From Cereibacter sphaeroides (GTDB lineage Bacteria; Pseudomonadota; Alphaproteobacteria; Rhodobacterales; Rhodobacteraceae): 64,000 nt of DNA. Each line of letters begins with the position of its first letter. The stretch's first letter is position 1. The stretch spans positions 1 to 64,000 of the forward strand of contig QFQS01000002.1 of the NCBI GenBank assembly GCA_003243455.1, given 5' to 3'. Both the position numbers and the translations under genes were made by a program. The notes below the pieces were generated by a model. It was not told the origin of the DNA, did not search any database, and saw only the letters and a list, made by a program, of their open reading frames with translations. Below are positions 6,443 through 15,473 of this stretch, one piece after another.

Positions 6443-7696
6443 TCAGGCTGCCAGACGTTCGCCCGCGATGCCGGTGATTTTTGCAGTCACGATATCGCCC
6501 TCAGGCTGATCGACGGCGAATTCGACTTCGGTGAACTGCTCCGTCCGGCCCATGCGGGGGCTTTCCATCAGGATGCGATGTGTGATGCCTTGCTGATCGG
6601 CCAGATGCCGGGCGATCGTTGCTTGTCCCGCCATACGCAGCCGGGCAGCGCGCTCACGGATCGCAGGGCCTGCAACCTGGGGCATCCGCGCGGCAGGCGT
6701 TCCCTTACGCGGGCTGAATGGGAAGACATGAAGGAAGGTCAGGCCGCAGTCCTGCACCAGCTTCAACGAATTTTCGAACATTTGTTCGGTTTCGGTTGGG
6801 AAACCGGCGATGATGTCCGCACCAAAAACCATATCCGGTCGAAGGCGTCGCGCATCCTCGCAAAACTGGATCGCATCGTCGCGCAGGTGGCGGCGCTTCA
6901 TCCTTTTCAGGATGAGGTTGTCGCCATGCTGCAGCGACAGGTGCAGATGTGGCATCAGGCGCGGTTCGGTCGCGATGGCCTGCATCAGCGCCTCGTCCAC
7001 CTCGATGGAGTCTATGGAGCTTATCCGAAGACGCGGAAGATCCGGCACCAGCCGCAGGATGCGCATAACCAGATCGCCCAGACGCGGCGCGGCGGGCAGA
7101 TCGGCACCCCAGGAGGTCAGATCGACGCCAGTCAGCACGACCTCGTTGAAGCCCCGATTTACCAGCCGCTTTATCTGCTCGACCACGACGCCTGCGGGAA
7201 CCGAGCGCGAATTGCCACGGCCATAGGGGATAATGCAGAAGGTGCAGCGATGGTCGCAACCATTCTGGACCTGCACATAGGCGCGGTGGCGACCAAAGCC
7301 GTCGATCAGGTGCCCTGCCGTCTCTTTGACCGAGAGAATGTCGTCGACCTGAACCTTTTCGGTTTCCCCGATCAGGTCGGGCGCCTTGATCGCGGCCCAG
7401 GTCGCGGCCTGCATCTTTTCGGTATTGCCGATGACGCGGCTGACCTCGGGCATCACGGCGAAGGTTTCGGGTTCGGTCTGAGCGGCACAGCCAGTGACGA
7501 TCAGCGTGGCATTCGGATTTTCGCGGCGCAGACGGCGGATTTCCTGTTTCGCTTTACGGACCGCCTCCGCCGTTACGGCGCAGGTATTGACTATGACGGC
7601 ATTCTCGACCCCCGCAGCGGCCGACAATTCCTTCATTGCCTCGGTCTCATAGGCATTCAGCCTGCAGCCGAGCGTGGCGAAAACGGGGGCTGTCAT
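6443..7696 (-). CDS. mtaB: tRNA (t6A37) methylthiotransferase MtaB
   Basis: 417 residues. A radical-SAM enzyme that adds a methylthio group to t6A37 in tRNAs reading ANN codons. The N-terminal UPF0004 domain has its three Cys (TLGCRLN, NTCAV, GCAAQ). The radical-SAM cluster motif is CDHRCTFCIIPYGRG (CxxxCxxC, about residue 148). A C-terminal TRAM-like region is present, and the overall length fits MtaB/YqeV rather than MiaB. It is translationally coupled to dapF: the dapF stop and mtaB start overlap as ATGA at 7693-7696. Confidence 0.93.
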   Translation of the reverse strand: MTAPVFATLGCRLNAYETEAMKELSAAAGVENAVIVNTCAVTAEAVRKAKQEIRRLRRENPNATLIVTGCAAQTEPETFAVMPEVSRVIGNTEKMQAATWAAIKAPDLIGETEKVQVDDILSVKETAGHLIDGFGRHRAYVQVQNGCDHRCTFCIIPYGRGNSRSVPAGVVVEQIKRLVNRGFNEVVLTGVDLTSWGADLPAAPRLGDLVMRILRLVPDLPRLRISSIDSIEVDEALMQAIATEPRLMPHLHLSLQHGDNLILKRMKRRHLRDDAIQFCEDARRLRPDMVFGADIIAGFPTETEQMFENSLKLVQDCGLTFLHVFPFSPRKGTPAARMPQVAGPAIRERAARLRMAGQATIARHLADQQGITHRILMESPRMGRTEQFTEVEFAVDQPEGDIVTAKITGIAGERLAA

Positions 7697-8529
7697 TTTT
7701 GCGCGGCGATGAAATCGGCGGTCAGCATGCCGTCGAACACATGTGCGGTGGGGCCGGTCATCCAGACGCCGTCGTCGCGCCAGTCGATTTCCAGCGTGCC
7801 GCCATCCAAATCCAGCGTCACCCGGCGCCCGGTCAGTCCACGCAGATGCGCCGCGACGGCGCTGGCGCAGGCCCCGGACCCGCAGGCCAGCGTAATGCCT
7901 GTCCCACGTTCCCAGACCCTCATCCGAAGCCTGTCGGGCGAGGTCAGCGAAACGAATTCGACATTGGTTGCCTGAGGGAACAGCGGGTCATGTTCCATCC
8001 GGCTGCCCTTGGCAGCGACATCGACAGATTCGGCATCGCCGACGATGAAAACGCAGTGCGGATTGCCCATTCCAACGGCCACGGGATCACCCGGCAGTGG
8101 CAGGTGAAGCGTGTCGGTGGCATGGGCCAGCGGCACCTTGGCCCAGCCAAGTTGCGGCTGCCCCATATTGACGCTGACCAGCCCGCCGGATCGGTGCGCC
8201 CGCAGCAATCCGCGCGCGGTGCGAATCGTCAGCTCGCCACTGCCCTGCCCGCGCATCACATGATCGGCGACGCAGCGCGTGGCATTGCCGCAGGCCGCGG
8301 CCCGGCTGCCGTCACTATTCCAGAAATCGAGCTCGATATCGGTGTCGACGCCGTCGCGAATCTCGGCCAGCTGATCGAATCCCACGCCGCGGTTCCGATC
8401 CCCCAACGCGCGCGCCAACGCAGGCGTCGTCACCGCCCCGCGCCCGCGCGAGTCGATCACGACGAAATCGTTGCCAAGCCCATGCATTTTCATGAAAGGT
8501 AGGCCGGGAAGGGGTGCCGAGGCGTTCAT
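7693..8529 (-). CDS. dapF: Diaminopimelate epimerase DapF
   Basis: 278 residues. Converts LL- to meso-diaminopimelate for lysine and peptidoglycan synthesis in the cytoplasm. Both catalytic-Cys segments of the racemase family are present: AACGNATRC (about residue 79) and LACGSGAC (about 220). The N-terminal substrate loop MHGLGNDFVVID is also present. It is first in a two-gene minus-strand unit with mtaB, a pairing common in Rhodobacterales. Confidence 0.96.
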   Translation of the reverse strand: MNASAPLPGLPFMKMHGLGNDFVVIDSRGRGAVTTPALARALGDRNRGVGFDQLAEIRDGVDTDIELDFWNSDGSRAAACGNATRCVADHVMRGQGSGELTIRTARGLLRAHRSGGLVSVNMGQPQLGWAKVPLAHATDTLHLPLPGDPVAVGMGNPHCVFIVGDAESVDVAAKGSRMEHDPLFPQATNVEFVSLTSPDRLRMRVWERGTGITLACGSGACASAVAAHLRGLTGRRVTLDLDGGTLEIDWRDDGVWMTGPTAHVFDGMLTADFIAAQK

Positions 8530-8594
8530 AAGCGCGCATATACGCCCCCTTCCCCGCTTTTGCCAGTACGCTGCGTTTTCGCGCCGATTGGCCC

Positions 8595-8623
8595 TTGACC
8601 CCGGATTGTGAAGTTTCTAGGAA
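8595..8623 (+). promoter_or_regulatory. Candidate sigma-70-type promoter upstream of tRNA-Lys
   Basis: TTGACC (8595-8600) and TAGGAA (8618-8623) are separated by 17 bp. The start would lie about 130 bp before the tRNA, implying a long leader. The evidence is sequence resemblance only. Confidence 0.3.
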
Positions 8624-8728
8624 GCGGGCCTGTCAAGAGACCGGCGTCTCGGACGGGCCTGCCTTTGACTTCCTTTGGTTTTCCGGGATGTCTGCGCCGC
8701 CCCGCCCTTTGCCCCGTGGATCGTGACA

Positions 8729-8749
8729 GGGAACGGCAGTGCCGTTCCC
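8729..8749 (+). other. Perfect hairpin just upstream of tRNA-Lys
   Basis: GGGAACGGC (8729-8737) pairs perfectly with GCCGTTCCC (8741-8749) around AGT, ending 10 bp before the tRNA 5' end. No T-run follows, so it is not a typical intrinsic terminator. It may take part in leader processing or be part of an upstream transcript end. Confidence 0.5.
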
Positions 8750-8759
8750 GAGACGGTGA

Positions 8760-8836
8760 GGGCGGGTAGCTCAGTTGGTTAGAGCACGTGACTTTTAATC
8801 ATGGGGTCGAGGGTTCGAATCCCTCCCCGCTCACCA
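8760..8836 (+). tRNA. tRNA-Lys (anticodon TTT)
   Basis: 77 nt with encoded CCA. Acceptor strands are GGGCGGG and CCCGCTC, the D-arm is AGCTCAGTTGGTTAGAGC, and the anticodon loop CTTTTAA gives TTT. The T-arm is GAGGG-TTCGAAT-CCCTC. It is a clean, intact gene standing alone between dapF and the type I secretion genes. Confidence 0.97.
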
Positions 8837-8951
8837 GTCTCGGAAAATTTCGACAAGCGGGACAGGTTTTCTTCCAGTCCAAGCGAACGAATTCGTAGGA
8901 AATTGATGGCTGACTGATGCCGGGCGCCGATCGGCGGCGCCGCGGCGGGTC

Positions 8952-10682
8952 TTGGCCATGCGGGAACAGCATCTGGACGAGCAGCATGAGTTGCGTGCGG
9001 CGCTGCGCGAAGTGACGGGGCTTTGCGCTGCCGTCTTTGGTTTCAGTGCGCTGGTCAATCTGCTGATCTTCACCGGCCCGCTTTACATGATGCAGGTCTA
9101 TGACCGCGTGCTTGCGGCGCATTCGGTGGAGACCTTGCTGGCGCTTTCGGTCATTGCGCTGGTCATGTTTGTCTTTATCGGGCTTTTCGACGCCATTCGT
9201 GGCCTCGTCCTGCTGCGCATCGGCGCGCGGATGCAGAAAAGGCTGGATGCAAGGGTGATGGTGGCCGCACTGCGGCGGTTGGAGCAAACACCGGGCGCCG
9301 CAGAGGGGCTGGCGGCCGAACAGGATGTCGAGGCCCTGCACAGGCTGATCGCCTCACCCGTCGTTGTGGCGCTGTGCGATGTGGTCTGGGCCCCGTTGTT
9401 TCTGGCGGCTCTTTTTGTTTTCGACGCCGCGCTTGGCTGGTTAGCGCTGGGGGGTGGCGGGTTTCTGGTATTGCTTGCCCTGATGGCAGGCTGGCTGGCC
9501 CGCGAACCGCTTTCGGTGGCCGCACCACCGGCGGCAGCGGCAGCACGGCTGGCCGCGCAGATGCGGGTCGATCCATCGGGGCTGCGCGCCACGGGGTTGA
9601 GTGCGGGTGTCCTGCGGCTGTGGACCGACCACAGCATGTCTGCCCTTTCCTTTCGCGTCACGGCCATGGACCGGACCGCCATGGTCGGCGCGGCAACGCG
9701 CGCGTTGCGGATGGCGCTGCAATCGGCCGTTCTGGGGCTGGGTGCGCTTCTGGTGCTGCGGGACGAGTTGGGTGCCGGTGCGCTTTTCGCGGCCTCTGTG
9801 ATGACTGGCAGGGCGCTCGCCCCGGTCGAGATCGCGATTTCGCAATGGACCATGGTGACGCGCGCGCTTGAGGCCTGGCAGCGGCTGGCAAGGTTGCTGG
9901 AGTCCGCTCCCGACATTTCGCCGCGCCTGCCTTTGCCCCGGCCCGAGGCGCGACTGGAGGTCAGGGGATTGCGCGCAAGGCCGCCGGGCGCGACCCGGCC
10001 GACTTTGTGGATTGACCGGCTTGAACTCCGGCCGGGGCAAGTCCTGGGGGTCATCGGTCCGTCCGGGTCTGGCAAATCCACTTTCGCAAGAGCGGTTGCA
10101 GCCGTCTGGCCACCGCAAGCGGGCTCGATCCGGCTGGGGGGTGCAAAACTGCCACTGCAAGACGATACAGCGGTGGGCTACCTGCCCCAGACGATCTTTC
10201 TGATCGAAGGAACGGTGGCCCAGAACATAGCCCGCTTCGCCCCCGAACCCGACCATGGCGCCATCATCGCCGCCGCCAGGAATGCGGGCGCGCATGAGAT
10301 GATCCTTGGCCTGCCGCAAGGCTATGATACGCGGCTTGCCTTTGGCGGGGCGCCACTTTCGGGCGGGCAGGCGCAGCGGATATCGCTGGCGCGGGCCATG
10401 TTCGGCAACCCTGTGATGCTGGTTCTGGATGAACCTCACGCACACCTCGATCACGCGGGGGCCGAAGCCTTGGCCCAGACGCTTCGCCACGTCAGGGCTG
10501 GAGGCGGCATCGCGGTGATCACCGCACACAGGCCGGTCGCGCTGGCGCTTTGCGACCTGATTCTCGTGCTGGATGAAGGCCGCGTGCGCGCCTTCGGACC
10601 GCGGGATCAGGTTTTGCGGGCCATGCTGCAATCATCCGCGAATACCACGTTGAGGGCTGTTGCGACGGCGGCGCGGGCATGA
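8952..10682 (+). CDS. Type I secretion system permease/ATPase (PrtD/HlyB-like)
   Basis: About 575 residues: an ABC exporter half-transporter of the PrtD/AprD type that forms the inner-membrane part of a type I secretion channel. The N-terminal membrane domain has the family-typical LIFTGPLYMMQVYDRVL near residue 37. The ATPase domain has Walker A GPSGSGKST, signature LSGGQAQRISLARA and Walker B VMLVLDEP. There is no N-terminal C39 peptidase-like domain. The frame opens with TTG at 8952; the ATG at 8958 is an equally good start. It is coupled by ATGA to the HlyD-family gene. No TolC-like gene or RTX substrate is in the window, so the cargo is unknown. Confidence 0.93.
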   Translation: MAMREQHLDEQHELRAALREVTGLCAAVFGFSALVNLLIFTGPLYMMQVYDRVLAAHSVETLLALSVIALVMFVFIGLFDAIRGLVLLRIGARMQKRLDARVMVAALRRLEQTPGAAEGLAAEQDVEALHRLIASPVVVALCDVVWAPLFLAALFVFDAALGWLALGGGGFLVLLALMAGWLAREPLSVAAPPAAAAARLAAQMRVDPSGLRATGLSAGVLRLWTDHSMSALSFRVTAMDRTAMVGAATRALRMALQSAVLGLGALLVLRDELGAGALFAASVMTGRALAPVEIAISQWTMVTRALEAWQRLARLLESAPDISPRLPLPRPEARLEVRGLRARPPGATRPTLWIDRLELRPGQVLGVIGPSGSGKSTFARAVAAVWPPQAGSIRLGGAKLPLQDDTAVGYLPQTIFLIEGTVAQNIARFAPEPDHGAIIAAARNAGAHEMILGLPQGYDTRLAFGGAPLSGGQAQRISLARAMFGNPVMLVLDEPHAHLDHAGAEALAQTLRHVRAGGGIAVITAHRPVALALCDLILVLDEGRVRAFGPRDQVLRAMLQSSANTTLRAVATAARA

Positions 10683-11920
10683 GCGGGCAGTTTTCGGCGC
10701 GCAGGCCAATCCTGACGGGTCTTGGTGCGACCGCGATCCTGTTCGCCGCCATGTTCGGCTGGGGCGGAACCGCCAGGCTGGAGGGTGCAGTCATTGCGGA
10801 CGGGCGGGTCGAGGTCGCACAGAACCGTCAGGTGGTGAACCATCCCGAAGGCGGCATCGTCGCCGAAATCCGGGTTTCGGAAGGTACCCGCGTCGCAGTG
10901 GGGGACATCCTGATCCGGCTGGATTCCTCGGTGCTGCAAGGGCAACTGGCCGATGCAAGGTCAGAGATCGTAGAGCTTGAGGCGGCGCGCATCCGACTGG
11001 AGGCAGAACGCGACGGGACAGGCATGAAGCTGCCGCCAAACCCCGGCTCTGCGACGATCAGCCAGCGCAGGATCCTTCAGGAAGGCCGGTCGCTTCTGGC
11101 GAGAAATGCCGAACAGATCGGCATCAGCCGGGATCGCATCGAAGATGAGATCGCAGGGATCGCGATCCAGGAAAACTCGCTTGGTGTGCAGCTTGCGCTT
11201 GTCGAAACCGAACGGAGCGACCAGCAAAGGCTTCTCGATGGCGGGCTTACCCAGCGTGCCCGCGTTCTGGCGCTGGAGCGAGAGGCCCAGCGTCTGCGCG
11301 GTAGCCTTGGCGCCGCAATGGCGGCACGCGCCGATGCCGCCGTCAGAATCAGCGAACTTGACCGGGAAGCAATCCGGTTGCGCACCGCGACGCGCGACAC
11401 CGCAATGGCAGAGCTGCGCCTGCTGATACCGCGCCAAACGGAGTTGCGCGCCAGATCGCGTGAACTTTCCGCCCGGATCGAGCGGATGGATATCCGCGCG
11501 CCGGTGTCAGGCATCGTGTTCGACCTGCGCGCAACCTCGCCCGGATCGGTCATAACCCCCGCGCAGACGCTGCTATACATCGTGCCGCAAGACCGCCCGA
11601 TGATGATTTCCGCTCTGGTCCCCGCGCCACTTGCCGGAGCTGTTTATCCCGGGCAACCCGCGCGCCTGCGCCTGCCTGCGGCAGAGCAGACGGGTATGCG
11701 CGACCTGAACGGCAGGGTCGAAATCCTTTCCGCAGACGCGACTGTGGGCGAAGACGGGCGATCACCAGGCTATCGCGTTCAAATCGCACCTGACGATGGC
11801 AATGCATTACGGCCAGGAACGCCTGTACAGGTTTTCCTTGTGACCGGCAGCAGAACACCGCTGACCTACCTGCTGGAACCAGTTACACGCTACTTCAGCC
11901 ACGCCCTGCGCGAAGGTTAG
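10679..11920 (+). CDS. HlyD/PrtE-family periplasmic adaptor of a type I secretion system
   Basis: 413 residues. One N-terminal transmembrane helix (about residues 12-30) precedes a lipoyl/barrel-sandwich half (GGIVAEIRVSEGTRVAVGD). A long coiled-coil hairpin (about 90-260) and the second barrel-sandwich half (IRAPVSGIVFDLRATSPGS) follow. It bridges the inner-membrane ATPase to an outer-membrane TolC-type channel. It is cotranscribed with the ABC gene (4-bp overlap) and its 3' end overlaps the convergent dipeptidase gene by 4 bp. Confidence 0.92.
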   Translation: MSGQFSARRPILTGLGATAILFAAMFGWGGTARLEGAVIADGRVEVAQNRQVVNHPEGGIVAEIRVSEGTRVAVGDILIRLDSSVLQGQLADARSEIVELEAARIRLEAERDGTGMKLPPNPGSATISQRRILQEGRSLLARNAEQIGISRDRIEDEIAGIAIQENSLGVQLALVETERSDQQRLLDGGLTQRARVLALEREAQRLRGSLGAAMAARADAAVRISELDREAIRLRTATRDTAMAELRLLIPRQTELRARSRELSARIERMDIRAPVSGIVFDLRATSPGSVITPAQTLLYIVPQDRPMMISALVPAPLAGAVYPGQPARLRLPAAEQTGMRDLNGRVEILSADATVGEDGRSPGYRVQIAPDDGNALRPGTPVQVFLVTGSRTPLTYLLEPVTRYFSHALREG

Positions 11921-12993
11921 CGGCCCCAGGTCCGCTCCAGCACCGCAAGCCAGTTGTCGCAACACAGCTTGCGCATCAGCGCCTCGCCATAGCCGTGCGC
12001 CCGCATCGCCTCTTGCAAGGCGGGCAGACCGGCAACATCGCCGATGCCCTGCGGCACCGTAGCACCGTCGAAATCCGACCCGAGGCCAACACGATCCTCG
12101 CCCAGTTTCGCGATCAGATGATCCAGATGGTGCAGCACGGGATCCCAGCCAATGTCGGGGGCCTGTCGCCCATCGGGACGCAGGAAGACCGTGGCGAAGT
12201 TCAGGCCGACCATGCCATTGCTCTCGGCGATCATGGCAAGCTGCCGGTCCGTCAGGTTGCGGGTCGAAGGCGTCAGCACATGCGCGTTTGAATGGGTGGC
12301 GACCAGCGGCGCGTTGCTGATGGCGGCGACATCGTTGAAGCCTGCCTCGTTCAGGTGCGACAGGTCGACCATGATCCGCAACTCGTTGCAGGCGCGAACC
12401 AGCGCCTTTCCCGCATCGGTCAGGCCAGGACCGGTATCGGGAATGCCGGGGAAGCGGAAAGGCACACCGTGGCCAAAGACGGTCGGCCTGCTCCACACCG
12501 GGCCGATGGAGCGCAGTCCCATGGCATGAAAGGCGTAAAGCGCATCCAGACTGGGGTCGATCGCCTCGGCCCCCTCCATGTGCATGATGCCGAATATCGT
12601 CCCAGAGGCCAGGCAACCCCGCAACTCGTCGACGGTCCGGCAGACCTTGAAGGCGCCGCCGCTTGCCCGCTCCATCCACAAGAGATGTCCGGCCTTGGCA
12701 AGTGCTATCGGCTGCGCGGCCTCGTGACCGATCAGGTCCGGCAGGTCGAGGTCATAGGGTGGATTGTCCATCAGCGCCTGATAGTCGAGCGAGTCGTCCT
12801 TCTCCGGCGAGGGAATGTAGATCGCAAAGAAGCCACCGGCAAAGTTCCCGGCTTTCATTCGCGGCAGGTCCAGATGACCGCGCCCGTCGCCCTGCAGCCA
12901 CATAATGTCCCTGCTCTGCGGCTCGTTGAGCAAGCGCAAGAGGAAGTCGTTGTGGCCGTCAAAGGTCGGCAGGGTCGCGGGCATGTCAGACAT
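11917..12993 (-). CDS. Membrane-dipeptidase family (M19) metallo-dipeptidase
   Basis: 358 residues, the usual size for M19 (renal-dipeptidase-like) zinc peptidases. Metal ligands are visible as FDGHND (near residue 14), MHMEGAEA (about 138), DLSHLN (about 212) and THSNAH (about 235); a late Asp lies in GLGSDFDG (about 305). There is no signal peptide, so it is cytoplasmic. It ends the peptide-importer operon, 7 bp after the second ATPase gene, so it likely cleaves imported dipeptides, or cyclic or D-amino-acid-containing ones as some M19 members do. Confidence 0.92.
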   Translation of the reverse strand: MSDMPATLPTFDGHNDFLLRLLNEPQSRDIMWLQGDGRGHLDLPRMKAGNFAGGFFAIYIPSPEKDDSLDYQALMDNPPYDLDLPDLIGHEAAQPIALAKAGHLLWMERASGGAFKVCRTVDELRGCLASGTIFGIMHMEGAEAIDPSLDALYAFHAMGLRSIGPVWSRPTVFGHGVPFRFPGIPDTGPGLTDAGKALVRACNELRIMVDLSHLNEAGFNDVAAISNAPLVATHSNAHVLTPSTRNLTDRQLAMIAESNGMVGLNFATVFLRPDGRQAPDIGWDPVLHHLDHLIAKLGEDRVGLGSDFDGATVPQGIGDVAGLPALQEAMRAHGYGEALMRKLCCDNWLAVLERTWGR

Positions 12994-13000
12994 CCTGGGG

Positions 13001-13747
13001 CTAGAGTGCGGGTCGATAGCCTTCGGACGCGGTCAGAAGGGCACGGGTGTAGGGTTCGGTTGCGTCGCGCGCCTTGAGCCGCGCACGCGTCAGCTCTTCT
13101 ACCGCGCGGCCATGCTGCATGACCAGAAGCCGCTCGCACATATGCGCAACGACGGCCAGGTCGTGACTGACAAGGACATAGGTCAGGCCATGTTCCAGCC
13201 TTAGCCGGTCCAGCAGGTTCAGCACCTCTGCCTGAATCGAGGCGTCCAGTGCCGAGGTCGGCTCGTCCAGCAGCAGGACTTTGGGTTCAAGGATCAGCGC
13301 ACGCGCAATCGCGACCCTCTGCCGCTGACCGCCCGACAGCTGATGCGGGTAGCGAAAGCGGAAGCCATGGCCCAGGCCCACATCCACCAGCGCCCGCTCG
13401 ATTCGCGCTTCGGCATCCTTGAAACCGTGGATGGCGAGCGGCTCTGCAAGCACCTTGTCCACTGTGTGGCGAGGGTGCAGCGAGGCGTATGGGTCCTGGA
13501 ACACCATCTGGACACGCCGGTAGAAATCGGGCGGACGATCGCCCAGCAATTCCTTGCCGTCCAGCCGAATACTGCCTGCGCTGATTGGCGCAAGACCACA
13601 GATCGCGCGAAGCACTGTCGATTTTCCCGAGCCGCTTTCGCCGACGATGCCGTAGCTTTCGCCTTCGAGCACCGAAAGGGAAACATTCTCAACCGCGCTC
13701 ACGGGGCCGAAATGGACCGACAGATCCTTGATGCCGATCACATCCAT
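13001..13747 (-). CDS. Peptide ABC importer ATPase (DppF/OppF-like)
   Basis: 248 residues. Walker A is GESGSGKST, the Q-loop lies in VFQDPYASLHPR, the signature is LSGGQRQRVAIARAL and Walker B is LLLDEPTSALD. The QDPYASL form is typical of DppF/OppF subunits. It is shorter than many OppF proteins because the C-terminal oligopeptide/dipeptide domain is minimal. It abuts the DppD-like gene, sharing its boundary base at 13747, and precedes the dipeptidase. Confidence 0.93.
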   Translation of the reverse strand: MDVIGIKDLSVHFGPVSAVENVSLSVLEGESYGIVGESGSGKSTVLRAICGLAPISAGSIRLDGKELLGDRPPDFYRRVQMVFQDPYASLHPRHTVDKVLAEPLAIHGFKDAEARIERALVDVGLGHGFRFRYPHQLSGGQRQRVAIARALILEPKVLLLDEPTSALDASIQAEVLNLLDRLRLEHGLTYVLVSHDLAVVAHMCERLLVMQHGRAVEELTRARLKARDATEPYTRALLTASEGYRPAL

Positions 13748-14574
13748 CAGACGGCCCAGCCCGCGTCGCGCTGCAAGACCGGCAGCGGCCGCGTGTCGCC
13801 CTCGATCCGCGGCAGGCAGCGGAACAGGCCCTGAGTGTAAGGGTGCGTTGCGCGGGTCAGCTCGGACGCCCGGACCTCTTCCACCACCCGGCCCGCATAC
13901 ATGACCAGCACCCGATCGCAGAAAGAGGACACCAGCCGAAGGTCGTGGCTGATGAAGATCAACCCCATCCCGCGTTCGCTGACCAGACGGTCGAGGATGC
14001 GCAGCACTTCGATCTGCACGGTCACGTCCAGCGCCGAGGTCGGCTCGTCGGCGATCAGCAGGTCGGGCTCGGTGATCAGCATCATCGCGATCATCGCGCG
14101 CTGGCCCATACCGCCCGACAGCTCATGCGGGTAGGCGCCGAAGACCCGTTTTGGATCGCGGATCTGCACCGCTTCCAGCATTGCCATCGCACGGTCCTTG
14201 GCCTCCGCGCGACCAGAGGTTCGGCGCGCAGACTCGATCAGCTGCCGCCCGATGGTCATCACCGGGTTCAGCGAGAACTTGGGATCCTGCATGATCATCG
14301 ACATTCGGATGCCGCGCAGGCTGCGCCACGTGGCCGCGCTGGCCTGGCGCAGGTCGATCCCGTCGAACTCCAGCCGTTTCGCAGTGGCTTTTCCGGGTGG
14401 CGGGGTCAGGCCCAGGATGGCGCGCCCCGTCTGCGACTTGCCCGAGCCGCTTTCACCTACGATGCCAAGCCGTTCCCGGCCCAAGGTGAAACTGACGCCC
14501 CGCACCACCTCGACCGGACCTTTCCGGGAGGGGAAGGCAATGCGCAGATCATCTACGGTCAAAAGCGCGGTCAT
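13747..14574 (-). CDS. Peptide ABC importer ATPase (DppD/OppD-like)
   Basis: 275 residues. Walker A is GESGSGKSQ with Ser-Gln in place of the usual Ser-Thr, a variant seen in DppD/OppD proteins. The Q-loop lies in IMQDPKFSLNPV, the signature is LSGGMGQRAMIAMML and Walker B is LLIADEPTSALD. The C-terminus THPYTQGLFRCLP is the start of the oligopeptide/dipeptide transporter domain. It pairs with the following ATPase to power the DppBC permease and overlaps dppC-like by 4 bp. Confidence 0.93.
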   Translation of the reverse strand: MTALLTVDDLRIAFPSRKGPVEVVRGVSFTLGRERLGIVGESGSGKSQTGRAILGLTPPPGKATAKRLEFDGIDLRQASAATWRSLRGIRMSMIMQDPKFSLNPVMTIGRQLIESARRTSGRAEAKDRAMAMLEAVQIRDPKRVFGAYPHELSGGMGQRAMIAMMLITEPDLLIADEPTSALDVTVQIEVLRILDRLVSERGMGLIFISHDLRLVSSFCDRVLVMYAGRVVEEVRASELTRATHPYTQGLFRCLPRIEGDTRPLPVLQRDAGWAV

Positions 14575-15473
14575 CTGCTGGCCTTTGGGTCAAGCACGTC
14601 GCGCAGGCCGTCGCCCAAAAGGTTGAAGCCAAGCGAGACAACAAAGATCGCCAGGCCGGGCATCGTCGCCACCCACCACTGGTCGATGATGAAGCGACGC
14701 CCACCGGCGATCATCGCGCCCCATTCTGGCAAAGGCGGCTGCGCGCCAAGCCCAAGGAAGCCCAGACCTGCCGCTGTAAGGATGATGCCGGCCATGTCCA
14801 GCGTCACGCGCACGATGACCGATGACATGCACAGCGGTGTCACATGCCCCCACAGGATTCGGGCCGAAGATGCCCCCTGAAGCCGGATCGCATTGATGAA
14901 GTCGGCCTCGCGGATCGTCAGGGTCTCGGCCCGCGCGAGTCGGGCGTAGGGGGGCCAGGAGGTGATGGCGATGGCGATGATGGCGTTCTCGATACCGGGG
15001 CCCAGGGCCGCGACAAAAGCCAGCGCCAGGATCAGGCGGGGGAAGGCCAGGAAGATGTCGGTCATGCGCATCAGCACCGCATCGACCCAGCCGCCGAAAT
15101 AACCCGCCGTCGTGCCGACCAGCAGGCCTATCGGGGTCGCGATGACGGCGACAAGGATCACGACCATCAGGGTCAGACGCGTGCCATAGATGACGCGGCT
15201 AAGAATATCCCGCGCCAGATCGTCGGTGCCCATGGGATGTTCCCATGAAGGTGGCAGCAGACGGCCGGTTCTCAGGTCGCCGCCCTGAATGGGGTTATAG
15301 GGCGCCAGCACATCGGCAAAGATCGCGACCAGTATCAGCGCCACGATGATCCACAACCCTACCATGGCCAGACGGTTAGCTCGCAGCGCAATCCAGGTGC
15401 GATATCCCTGCCCCAGCCGCGCCTGACGGCGTGACATGGGCTGTTCGGTCAGAAGCCACTCGCGCGTGATCAT
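14571..15473 (-). CDS. Peptide ABC importer permease (DppC/OppC-like)
   Basis: 300 residues with the N-terminal OppC-type segment and about six transmembrane helices. It carries the family marker HPMGTDDLARDILSRVIYGT near residue 80. The EAA loop, which contacts the ATPases, is around FINAIRLQGASSARILWGHV. It overlaps both neighbours by 4 bp within the importer operon. Confidence 0.93.
   Translation of the reverse strand: MITREWLLTEQPMSRRQARLGQGYRTWIALRANRLAMVGLWIIVALILVAIFADVLAPYNPIQGGDLRTGRLLPPSWEHPMGTDDLARDILSRVIYGTRLTLMVVILVAVIATPIGLLVGTTAGYFGGWVDAVLMRMTDIFLAFPRLILALAFVAALGPGIENAIIAIAITSWPPYARLARAETLTIREADFINAIRLQGASSARILWGHVTPLCMSSVIVRVTLDMAGIILTAAGLGFLGLGAQPPLPEWGAMIAGGRRFIIDQWWVATMPGLAIFVVSLGFNLLGDGLRDVLDPKASR

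Noticed and set aside
6578..7975. Long plus-strand reading frame (465 codons) opposite mtaB and dapF
   Set aside because: It is antisense to two clearly conserved genes and has low-complexity, His/Arg/Gly-rich content typical of GC-rich shadow frames.
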